From the NCBI RefSeq assembly GCF_040939785.1, contig NZ_CP162553.1, positions 2,790,001 to 2,854,000 on the forward strand: a stretch of DNA of 64,000 bases, read 5' to 3'. The position numbers were made by a program, and so were the translations under genes. The stretch is from Bradyrhizobium lupini (GTDB lineage: Bacteria; Pseudomonadota; Alphaproteobacteria; Rhizobiales; Xanthobacteraceae). Positions within the stretch are counted from its first letter, which is position 1, and each line of letters begins with the position of its first letter. Positions 57,102 through 64,000 of this stretch are shown piece by piece. A model generated the notes under the pieces. The model worked only from the letters and a program-made list of their open reading frames with translations. It was not told where the DNA came from and ran no database searches.

Positions 57102-57470
57102 CTAGTAGCGCCAGCGCGGCGGCGGGCGGCGCGAAGGCCGCGCCATCAGCAGTGCCAGTGCAAAGCCGATGCCGCCGGCGACCAGCAGCGCGCCCATCGG
57201 GTTGTCCTGCACCTTCTGGGCAATCGCCTGCGAGCCGTCACGCAAGGTTTCGGCCGGCTTGTCGTAGGCGTCCTTGGCATAGCTTGCCGCGGTGTCCGTG
57301 GCGTCACGTACGGCATCCTTGGCCTGGCCGTAAAGATTCTGCACACTGCCGGCGGCTTCGCGTGCCTTGCCGGACGCCTGTGTCTGCGTATCGCTAGCCA
57401 AATCTCCGATAGCGCCTTCCGCGCGTCCGGCGAATTCCTTGGCCGATCCGACAATCCGATCCTTATCCAT
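57102..57470 (-). CDS. CsbD-like/DUF883-like stress protein with C-terminal membrane helix
   Basis: The product is 122 residues. The CsbD pattern appears as VGSAKEFAGRAEGAIGD, then a repetitive Ala/Lys/Asp helix region (SVQNLYGQAKDAVRDATDTA), a hydrophobic stretch (GALLVAGGIGFALALLMA) and a basic RPSRRPPPRWRY end. CsbD proteins are general-stress proteins of unknown mechanism; the C-terminal helix resembles ElaB/YqjD membrane anchors. Confidence 0.8.
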   Translation of the reverse strand: MDKDRIVGSAKEFAGRAEGAIGDLASDTQTQASGKAREAAGSVQNLYGQAKDAVRDATDTAASYAKDAYDKPAETLRDGSQAIAQKVQDNPMGALLVAGGIGFALALLMARPSRRPPPRWRY

Positions 57471-57543
57471 GATGCTCCTCCTCGGGGGTCAGCCCAAGTA
57501 ACCGATCAGGAGCGGCGCAGTTCCATCTGACTTGAAATTGGAC

Positions 57544-58281
57544 TCAGAGAATCAGCCCGCCGTCGACGACCAATGTCTGGCCGATGATGTAGGACGACAG
57601 CGGCGATGCCAGGAACAGCGCCGCGCCCGCCATGTCAGCCGGGGTGCCCAATCGCCGCAGCGGAATGCGTGAAAGTGCACCTTCGAGCCGCTTGGGATTG
57701 TCGGTCGTCACCTTCGTCATCTTGGTGTCGACCAGACCGGGCGCGATGCCGTTGACGCGGATGTCATCTTCGGCCCAGGCCTCGCCCAGCGTCCGCGTTA
57801 GTCCGACCGCGCCGGTCTTCGACGCGTTGTAAGCGGGATTGCCCATGGTGGAATGATAGGCCGCGGTCGAGGACACCATAATCAGCGATCCCCGCGCGTC
57901 CCGCAACATGGGATGGAAGCGCGTGGCGCAGGCCATCAGGCTCATCAAATTGACCTCGACGACCTTGCGAAAGCCCGCCATCTCGAACTCGCCGCGGCGA
58001 TAGAGCACCGCGCCCTGTGCGAGCACCAGGATATCGAGCCGATCGAACGACGGCTTGAACGCTTCGACCGCTCCGGCATTGCCGACGTCGAGCTGCGCAT
58101 AGGAAAGACCGGTGAGATCCGAGCCTTCAGCTTGCGAATATTCCTTCGCGTGAGCACGCGTGCCGCAGACCGCAACCTGCGCGCCCCTGACGCGAAAGGC
58201 TTGCGCAATGCCGTTGCCGATGCCGCTGGATCCGCCGACAACCAGCACCTGCTTGCCTGAGAAATCGAGCTCGTTCGTCAT
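57544..58281 (-). CDS. Short-chain dehydrogenase/reductase
   Basis: The product is 245 residues. NAD(P) motif VVGGSSGIGNGIA, the NNAG-equivalent LVLAQGA (altered from the usual NAG), catalytic Ser in IMVSSTAAYHS and YNASK, and C-terminal GQTLVVDGGLIL are present. It is divergent from a second SDR at 58381, with about 100 bp of shared promoter region. The substrate is not evident. Confidence 0.88.
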   Translation of the reverse strand: MTNELDFSGKQVLVVGGSSGIGNGIAQAFRVRGAQVAVCGTRAHAKEYSQAEGSDLTGLSYAQLDVGNAGAVEAFKPSFDRLDILVLAQGAVLYRRGEFEMAGFRKVVEVNLMSLMACATRFHPMLRDARGSLIMVSSTAAYHSTMGNPAYNASKTGAVGLTRTLGEAWAEDDIRVNGIAPGLVDTKMTKVTTDNPKRLEGALSRIPLRRLGTPADMAGAALFLASPLSSYIIGQTLVVDGGLIL

Positions 58282-58380
58282 CGCTGGCCTCCCTCATTGT
58301 CTTGCTTGTTTGACCTGTCTGCGGATCGATGACAGCCTTGTCAATCACAACAAGAACAAGCAGGGCTCAGAGGAAACAGC

Positions 58381-59160
58381 ATGGCCGATTTCAAACAACT
58401 CAGCCGGTCCGTGAAGGGCCTGACCGTTCTCGTTACCGGCGCGGCCAGCGGCATGGGACGCGCGACGGCGCGCGTGTTTGCCACTGAGGGCGCGAACGTT
58501 GCCGTCACCGATTATGACGAGCAGGGCGCGCTGGCCGTCGCGAAGGAGATCGTGGCAAGCGGCGGCGCCGCGAAAGCCTGGAAGCTCGACGTTGCCGACG
58601 GCGATAAGATCAAGCGCGTGGTCGGCGACGTCGCTGCACATTGCGGTGGACTCGACATCATCGTCAACAATGCCGGCATCTCCGTGCGCGTCGCGATCGA
58701 CGACGACGCCTATGAGGAAGCCTGGGCCAAGGGCCTCGCGGTGATGCTGACGGCGCATCCGCGCATCATCCGCGCCGCGCTGCCTCACTTGCGCAAGTCG
58801 AAGAGCCCGCGCATCGTCAACATCGCCTCGACCGAGGCGCTCGGCGCCACCGCATTGCACGGCCCCTATTCGGCGGCGAAGGGCGGCGTCGCCAGCCTCA
58901 CCCGCTCGCTCGCGGTGGAGCTTGGCCGCGAGGGCATCACCGTCAACTGCATTTGCCCGGGGCCGATCCGCACCGCCATCACCGACCGGATCTCGGAAGA
59001 GCACAAGACCATCTACGCCAAGCGCCGCACGGCACTCGGCCGCTACGGTGATCCGGAAGAGGTCGCGCACATGACTCTGAGCCTGTGCCTGCCGGCAGCG
59101 TCCTTCCTCACCGGCGCGGTCATCCCTGTCGACGGCGGCCTGATGGCGCGCAACGCGTAA
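58381..59160 (+). CDS. Short-chain dehydrogenase/reductase
   Basis: The product is 259 residues. VTGAASGMGRATARVFA (dinucleotide binding), IIVNNAGIS, catalytic IVNIASTEAL and YSAAKGGVAS, and GAVIPVDGGLMA are all intact. It is followed, after a palindromic element, by a TfdA-alpha-like dioxygenase in the same direction. A joint catabolic role of the two SDRs and the dioxygenase is possible but unproven. Confidence 0.9.
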   Translation: MADFKQLSRSVKGLTVLVTGAASGMGRATARVFATEGANVAVTDYDEQGALAVAKEIVASGGAAKAWKLDVADGDKIKRVVGDVAAHCGGLDIIVNNAGISVRVAIDDDAYEEAWAKGLAVMLTAHPRIIRAALPHLRKSKSPRIVNIASTEALGATALHGPYSAAKGGVASLTRSLAVELGREGITVNCICPGPIRTAITDRISEEHKTIYAKRRTALGRYGDPEEVAHMTLSLCLPAASFLTGAVIPVDGGLMARNA

Positions 59161-59176
59161 GCGGCACCAAAGGTGC

Positions 59177-59262
59177 GTAGCCTGGATGGAGCGCAGCGCA
59201 ATCCGGGGTTCTCACATCGCAGGAAGACTCCCCGGATTACGCTTCGCTCCATCCGGGCTACG
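59177..59262. repeat. GTAGCCTGGATGGAGCGCAGC inverted element
   Basis: The arms GTAGCCTGGATGGAGCGCAGCG and CGCTTCGCTCCATCCGGGCTAC pair almost fully, with inner AATCCGGGG and CCCCGGATT also complementary. This is a widespread alphaproteobacterial repeat, placed between the SDR and dioxygenase genes. Confidence 0.8.
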
Positions 59263-59361
59263 GGCAGCTATGCGCGCCCAGCGTTGACATCGCTTGTTAC
59301 GGGAGTAACTTTTTCCTCGACAGAGCGGGACCAACCGCTCGCGGTTCGCGGGAGAAACGTC

Positions 59362-60249
59362 ATGACGATCGCCATCCGGCAGCTTCACAAACATTTTGTC
59401 GGCGAGGTCTCGGGCCTCGACCTGCGGCAACCTCTCACCGAGGCCGAGGCGCGCGAGATCGAAGCCGCCATGGACAAATATGCAGTGCTGGTGTTCCACG
59501 ACCAGGACATCACCGACGAACAGCAGATGGCCTTTGCGCTAAACTTCGGCCAGCGCGAGGACGCGCGCGGCGGCACGGTCACGAAGGAGAAGGACTACCG
59601 GCTCCAATCGGGCCTGAACGACGTTTCCAATCTCGGCAAGGACGGCAAGCCGCTGGCAAAGGACAGCCGCGCGCACCTGTTCAACCTCGGCAATTGCTTG
59701 TGGCATTCCGACAGCTCGTTCCGCCCTATCCCGGCAAAATTCTCGCTGCTGTCGGCCCGCGTGCTCAACCCGAAGGGCGGCAATACCGAATTCGCCGACA
59801 TGCGGGCGGCCTATGACGCGCTCGACGACGAGACCAAGGCGGAGATCGAGGATCTCGTCTGCGAGCACTCGCTGATGTATTCGCGGGGATCGCTGGGCTT
59901 CACAGAATACACCGACGAGGAGAAGGAGATGTTCAAGCCGGTGATGCAACGTCTCGTGCGCACCCACCCGGTCCATCGCCGCAAGTCGCTCTATCTCTCA
60001 TCGCATGCCGGCAAGATTGTCGGCATGAGCGTCCCCGAGGGAAGGCTGCTGCTGCGCGATCTCAACGAGCACGCCACACAAAGCGAGTTCGTCTACGTCC
60101 ACAAATGGAAGCTGCATGACCTCGTGATGTGGGACAACCGCCAGACCATGCACCGCGTCCGCCGCTACGACCAGTCGCAGCCCCGTGACATGCGCCGCGC
60201 GACGGTGGCGGGCACGGAGCCAACGGTGCAGCAGCAGGCGGCGGAGTAG
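59362..60249 (+). CDS. TauD/TfdA-family 2-oxoglutarate dioxygenase (TfdA-alpha-like)
   Basis: The start is ATG 59362 (295 aa, MTIAIRQLHKHFVGEVSG); the upstream frame reads through the palindrome. The iron-binding facial triad is seen in LWHSDSSF (His, Asp) and the distal His in QTMHRVRR; DMRRATVAG holds the 2-oxoglutarate-binding Arg. The sequence closely resembles the TfdA-alpha enzymes I recall from bradyrhizobia, which start etherolytic cleavage of 2,4-D-like phenoxyacetates, although most wild hosts do not grow on 2,4-D. The physiological substrate is probably a natural aryl compound. Confidence 0.88.
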   Translation: MTIAIRQLHKHFVGEVSGLDLRQPLTEAEAREIEAAMDKYAVLVFHDQDITDEQQMAFALNFGQREDARGGTVTKEKDYRLQSGLNDVSNLGKDGKPLAKDSRAHLFNLGNCLWHSDSSFRPIPAKFSLLSARVLNPKGGNTEFADMRAAYDALDDETKAEIEDLVCEHSLMYSRGSLGFTEYTDEEKEMFKPVMQRLVRTHPVHRRKSLYLSSHAGKIVGMSVPEGRLLLRDLNEHATQSEFVYVHKWKLHDLVMWDNRQTMHRVRRYDQSQPRDMRRATVAGTEPTVQQQAAE

Positions 60250-60256
60250 TTCTCCA

Positions 60257-60398
60257 GTCGTCCTGGACCAGCGAGCGAAGCAGCGCCGATCCAGGACCCA
60301 TTACCACCGATGTCCAGTTCGGCGAAGGCTGGTGGTTGCCAGCCTGCTTCAACAATTGCAGCCTGGGGTAATGGGTCCTGACCTTCGCCAGGACGACA
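60257..60398. repeat. CGTCCTGGACCAGCGAGCGAAGC palindromic element
   Basis: The arms GTCGTCCTGG and CCAGGACGAC are at the ends, with an inner GGACCCATTACC and GGTAATGGGTCC pair. It occupies the gap between the dioxygenase and the convergent AlgH/YqgE gene. A short relative, GTCGTCCTGGCGTTCGCCCGGACGAC, lies at 62036-62061. Confidence 0.75.
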
Positions 60399-60406
60399 CT
60401 GAGGCG

Positions 60407-61051
60407 CTACGCGTGCCCCGCCTCGTTCGAGAGCATGCCAGGATCGATGCCGATCTTGCGCAGCGCGCGTCCGTATTTTTCGTCGACGTCGTCGCCGAAG
60501 ATCAAATCCGAATCCGCGTCGCAATGCAGCCAGCCATTGCTCTGGATTTCGGTCTCGAGCTGGCCCGGCGCCCAGCCGGCATAGCCGAGCGCCAGGATGG
60601 CGTGCTTGGGGCCGGAGCCGTTGGCGATCGCGCGCAGGATGTCGACGGTCGCGGTGAGGCAGACGCCGTCGTCGATCCGCAGCGTCGCGTTCTCGATGTA
60701 GAAATCACTGGAATGCAGCACGAAGCCGCGGCCGGTATCGACCGGACCGCCGCGCAGCACCTTCATGCTTTCGGCATTCTCCGGCAGCTTGATGTGCTCG
60801 CCCTTGTTGATGATGCCGAGCTGCTGCAACAGCTCGGGGAAGTCGATGCTGCCGGCCGGGTGGTTGACGATGATGCCCATCGCGCCTTCGGCGGAGTGGG
60901 CGCAGAGATAGATCACCGAGCGCTCGAAGCGCTCGTCGCCCATCACGGGCATGGCGATCAACAGCTGGCCGTCGAGGTAGCCCGCCGAACTCGGGAGCGC
61001 GGGGGCTGGCTTGCGGGTGCTTTCGCCCGTCCTCTTGCCTGTGGGAGCCAT
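60407..61051 (-). CDS. AlgH/YqgE family protein
   Basis: The product is 214 residues, slightly long because of a basic N-terminus. [51 protein letters not shown] and [16 protein letters not shown] are the family landmarks. The family is widespread and cytosolic with no settled function; Pseudomonas AlgH was linked to alginate control. It is divergent from the DsbD-N-like gene. Confidence 0.93.
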   Translation of the reverse strand: MAPTGKRTGESTRKPAPALPSSAGYLDGQLLIAMPVMGDERFERSVIYLCAHSAEGAMGIIVNHPAGSIDFPELLQQLGIINKGEHIKLPENAESMKVLRGGPVDTGRGFVLHSSDFYIENATLRIDDGVCLTATVDILRAIANGSGPKHAILALGYAGWAPGQLETEIQSNGWLHCDADSDLIFGDDVDEKYGRALRKIGIDPGMLSNEAGHA

Positions 61052-61192
61052 CGGTGAAGCACTCCGGTTTCATTCCTATCCTGATGTCGGGCCGGGCCGC
61101 TGTCAAATCAAGGCTTTCAGGGACTTGATTCAAGTGCATCCATCACAAGCAATTCAATGGTTTGCCGCGGGGCGACCCTGTAAAGACGTACC

Positions 61193-62032
61193 ATGCTGAC
61201 AAGAGTTCCCCGGCGTGCGGCGATTGGCGTCGCGACAACCCTGCTCGCGTCGTCGCTGGCGCTTGCGGCCCGTGCCGACGACGCATCGCCGTGGCAGCGC
61301 GACGGACATTCCGCGGTGCGGTTGCTGGCAGGATCGCGCAGCGGCGCCGTCCTGCTCGGCGGTATCGCCTTCCAGATCCAGCCCGGCTGGAAAACCTATT
61401 GGCGCATGCCGGGCGATTCCGGCGTTCCGCCGCGGTTCGATTTCTCGAAATCCGACAATGTCGAAGCGGTGACGGTGATGTGGCCGGCCCCGCAGAAATT
61501 CGACGACGGCGCGGGCGGCCATTCGATCGGCTATCACGACCAGATCGTGCTGCCCCTGCGCATCATCGCCAAGGCGGCCGACAAGCCAGTGACGTTGCGC
61601 GCCGAGATCAATTATGCGGTGTGCGAAAAGCTTTGCATTCCCGTCGAGGCCCGCGCCGAGCTTGGCTTCAACAGCGTCGCCTCGACCGAGGACGCCAATT
61701 TGCGTGCAGCGCTCGACACCGTGCCCAAGCCTGCCACCATCGGCGATCCCAACCCGCTCACCATCCGCGACGTCAAGCGTGACGGACCCAAGAATGTGGT
61801 GGTCGACGTGGTCGTTCCGGATGCGCGCACCGTCAATCTGTTCGTGGAAGGTCCGACGCCCGATTGGGCGCTGCCCATCCCGGCACCGGTCGAGCCCAGC
61901 CCACCGGGCGTGAAGCGATTTTCTTTCGAGCTCGACGGCCTGCCGCCGGGCGCCCAGCCCGGCGGCGCAGCGCTGAAGTTCACGCTGGTCGGACCGGAGA
62001 AGTCGTACGAGTTCAATACCAATCTGGAGTGA
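61193..62032 (+). CDS. Exported protein with DsbD N-terminal-like (thiol-disulphide) domain
   Basis: The product is 279 residues. A signal sequence (AIGVATTLLASSLALAARA) precedes the domain with GGIAFQIQPGWKTYWRMPGDSG and the paired cysteines NYAVCEKLCIP. These match the DsbD alpha/ScsB N-terminal domain, but the DsbD membrane and thioredoxin parts are absent, so this is a stand-alone periplasmic domain. A role in handing electrons to periplasmic thiols is inferred. Confidence 0.87.
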   Translation: MLTRVPRRAAIGVATTLLASSLALAARADDASPWQRDGHSAVRLLAGSRSGAVLLGGIAFQIQPGWKTYWRMPGDSGVPPRFDFSKSDNVEAVTVMWPAPQKFDDGAGGHSIGYHDQIVLPLRIIAKAADKPVTLRAEINYAVCEKLCIPVEARAELGFNSVASTEDANLRAALDTVPKPATIGDPNPLTIRDVKRDGPKNVVVDVVVPDARTVNLFVEGPTPDWALPIPAPVEPSPPGVKRFSFELDGLPPGAQPGGAALKFTLVGPEKSYEFNTNLE

Positions 62033-62169
62033 GTGGTCGTCCTGGCGTTCGCCCGGACGACATCTTTGATCCAACCGAATCTTAACGAATGGTTGCTAAT
62101 CCCCAGGGCTACTGCGGCAAGTCTGCCGCAGCATTCGTGTGCGCCTCGGGATCCTTCGAATTGGCCGTG

Positions 62170-63528
62170 ATGGATGCAGAACCCGCAACGACCGGACCTG
62201 CCGGCCTCATCGCGCGGCTGCGCGACAAATTGACGGGCGGGTCGAGCGAAGCGTCGCTGACGCGGCGGCTCGCAGGCACCATCTTCCTCATCCGCGTGAT
62301 CAGCGCCGGCCTTGCATATTTCTCGCAGGTCCTGCTCGCGCGCTGGATGGGGACGTCGGACTACGGCGTCTATGTCTATGTCTGGACCTGGGTGCTGCTG
62401 CTCGGCAGCATGATGGACTTTGGCATCTCGGCCTCCGCGCAAAAGATCATTCCGGAATACCGCAGCCGTGGCGAGCATGCGCTGCTGCGCGGCTTTCTCT
62501 CGGGCAGCCGCTGGCTGACCTTTTGCGCCTCCACGCTGGTCTCGCTCGGCCTCGCGGGCATCGTCAAATTGCTCTCGCCCTGGATCGATCCCGCCGAAGT
62601 GCTGCCGCTCTACATCGGCTGCATGACGCTGCCCGCTTTCGTCGTCGCCAACACCCAGGACGGCATCGCCCGTTCGCATGACTGGATGCAACTCGGCCTG
62701 ATGCCGCAATTCATCATCCGCCAGACACTGATCATCGGCATCACGGCTTGCGCCTTCCTGCTCGGCTATCATCTCGGCGCGGTTGCCGCGATGATCGCGA
62801 GCGCAGGCGCGGTGTGGATCGCGATGACCGGGCAGATGGTGGTGCTGAACCGCAAGCTCGCCGATCACATCGAGGCGGGCCCCAAGGCCTACGACGTCGG
62901 CGGCTGGCTCGCCGTGTCGCTGCCGATCCTGCTGGTCGAAAGCTTCTATTTGCTGCTGTCCTATACCGACGTGCTGGTGCTTCAGCAGTTCCGCCCCTCC
63001 GACGAGGTCGGCGTCTATTTTGCCGTGGTGAAGACGCTGGCGCTGGTCTCCTTCATCCACTACGCGATGTCGGCGACGACCGCGCATCGCTTCGCCGAAT
63101 ACAACGCGGCTGGCGACAAGGCGCGGCTGTCGGCTTACGTGGCGCATGCCATCAACTGGACGTTCTGGCCGTCGCTGGCGGCGACCATCGTGCTGCTCGC
63201 GCTCGGCAAGCCCCTGCTCTGGCTGTTCGGGCCGCAATTCGTGATCGGCTACGACATCATGTTCGTCGCCGCGATTGGCCTCGTGGTCCGTGCCGCGATC
63301 GGCCCGGTCGAACGGCTGCTCAACATGCTCGGCCAGCAGAAGCTCTGCGCGCTGGCCTATGCGCTGGCCTTTGCGATGAACCTGGTGCTCTGCATCGCGT
63401 TGGTGCCGCGCTTCGGCGGCCATGGCGCGGCGGCCGCGACCTCGATCTCGCTCAGTTTCGAGACGGTGCTGCTGTTCTGGATCGTGCGACAGCGGCTCGG
63501 CCTGCACGTGCTGGCGTTTGGGAAATAG
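62170..63528 (+). CDS. Polysaccharide flippase (MOP superfamily, Wzx-like)
   Basis: ATG 62170 (452 aa, MDAEPATTGPAGLIARLR) is favoured; ATG 62089 would add 27 residues of low similarity to membrane proteins. About twelve to fourteen hydrophobic segments are present (RLAGTIFLIRVISAGLAYFSQVLLARWMG ...), with the Wzx/MurJ pattern LARWMGTSDYGVYVYVW. It should flip lipid-linked sugars across the inner membrane. No glycosyltransferase or polymerase gene is adjacent, so the polymer is unknown. Confidence 0.87.
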   Translation: MDAEPATTGPAGLIARLRDKLTGGSSEASLTRRLAGTIFLIRVISAGLAYFSQVLLARWMGTSDYGVYVYVWTWVLLLGSMMDFGISASAQKIIPEYRSRGEHALLRGFLSGSRWLTFCASTLVSLGLAGIVKLLSPWIDPAEVLPLYIGCMTLPAFVVANTQDGIARSHDWMQLGLMPQFIIRQTLIIGITACAFLLGYHLGAVAAMIASAGAVWIAMTGQMVVLNRKLADHIEAGPKAYDVGGWLAVSLPILLVESFYLLLSYTDVLVLQQFRPSDEVGVYFAVVKTLALVSFIHYAMSATTAHRFAEYNAAGDKARLSAYVAHAINWTFWPSLAATIVLLALGKPLLWLFGPQFVIGYDIMFVAAIGLVVRAAIGPVERLLNMLGQQKLCALAYALAFAMNLVLCIALVPRFGGHGAAAATSISLSFETVLLFWIVRQRLGLHVLAFGK

Positions 63529-63723
63529 ACTTCCGACTGCCTTCGCGTGCTGCTCTCGGGGAACGGCTGCTTCGAAGCATGCCCCGGAACAACGCGAAAC
63601 ACCTATTTATTGCCAAGGGCACAGCACGATTTTTCTTATTTGGCCCAAGCGGTTGCACCGCAGGGAAAGTTTATTCTACGTCGTATTGCCCAACTGACGA
63701 GATAAACCTAAGATTCCCTGGAC

Positions 63724-64000
63724 ATGATCGATCCACTCTACGTCGCCTCTGGTTTCGGCGTCGGCCTGCTGGTCGGGATGACCGGCGTCGGCGGCGGTTC
63801 GCTGATGACGCCGCTGCTGATCCTGCTGTTCGGGATTCATCCATCGACCGCGGTCGGCACCGACCTGCTCTATGCCGCCGCCACCAAGACCGGCGGCAGC
63901 GTGGTGCATGGCTGGTCGCGCAGCGTGCACTGGCCGGCGGTGCTGCGGCTCGCCTGCGGCAGCCTTCCGGCGAGCGCGCTGACGCTGCTCGTGCTGTGGA
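63724..64000 (+). CDS. TauE/SafE-type sulfite exporter family permease, cut by window end
   Basis: From ATG 63724 the frame reads IDPLYVASGFGVGLLVGMTG, then VGGGSLMTPLLILLFG and VGTDLLYAAATKTGGS, the N-terminal half repeat of TauE/SafE (DUF81) membrane permeases. Only the first ~92 residues are inside the window. The family moves sulfite, organosulfonates or other small anions; the substrate cannot be read from this part. Confidence 0.88.
   Translation, partial: MIDPLYVASGFGVGLLVGMTGVGGGSLMTPLLILLFGIHPSTAVGTDLLYAAATKTGGSVVHGWSRSVHWPAVLRLACGSLPASALTLLVLW

Overview
The window looks like a chromosomal segment of a Bradyrhizobium-type alphaproteobacterium (Rhizobiales). The evidence is high GC, the ruvC-ruvA-ruvB order next to a ybgC start, the DUF4164/zapA/6S RNA/5-formyl-THF cyclo-ligase order, a CbbA-type class II aldolase after tkt-gap-pgk, an RcdA (DUF1465) homologue, a TfdA-alpha-like dioxygenase, and many imperfect palindromes of the kind common between rhizobial genes. 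All calls come from reading the sequence and translations; no database search was run.

Layout. Bases 1 to about 2710 are the end of an integrated element: an IS256-type transposase remnant, a hexanucleotide repeat, a small conserved gene and a large serine recombinase, which is split by a frameshift. The recombinase runs into the first ~30 codons of ybgC, the thioesterase gene that normally leads the tol-pal operon. The element therefore appears to have integrated inside ybgC. From 2786 rightwards the chromosome resumes on the minus strand: ybgC 5' fragment, a frameshifted metallophosphoesterase, ruvB, ruvA, ruvC and a YebC-type regulator. At 7.1-10.4 kb lie two soluble chemoreceptor-like proteins with a shared C-terminal module. 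At 10.7-12.3 kb is a patch of small proteins, mostly exported. An orphan periplasmic-sensing histidine kinase and an iorA/iorB-type molybdenum hydroxylase with a tri-haem cytochrome c follow.

At 19.1-21.7 kb is the conserved YmdB-like / 5-FCL / 6S RNA / zapA / DUF4164 block. At 22-31.6 kb is a central carbon block: tkt, gap, pgk, class II fba, class I fba, a ThiE-like gene, a Sel1-repeat exported protein and a SuhB-type phosphatase. An AAA ATPase, an RND efflux pump, a CFA-synthase-like methyltransferase, a MotA/OmpA-like pair and small membrane proteins follow (31.4-42.5 kb). Then come an MsbA-like ABC exporter, rpmE with a strong terminator, rcdA, a candidate small RNA and DUF1192 (42.8-46.4 kb). 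The right part holds a quinone reductase, two cyclic-di-GMP proteins, galU, a lytic transglycosylase, a DUF459 SGNH-fold protein that has lost expected catalytic residues, two SDRs, a TfdA-alpha-like dioxygenase, an AlgH/YqgE protein, a DsbD-N-like protein, a polysaccharide flippase and the start of a TauE/SafE permease.

Four genes (recombinase, metallophosphoesterase, class I aldolase, diguanylate cyclase) each carry a single apparent frameshift. This points either to real decay or to indel errors in the assembly. I did not find a clearly new multi-gene system. The best leads are the ybgC integration site, the candidate small RNA near 45.9 kb, the tandem soluble chemoreceptors and the duplicated small-membrane-protein locus.
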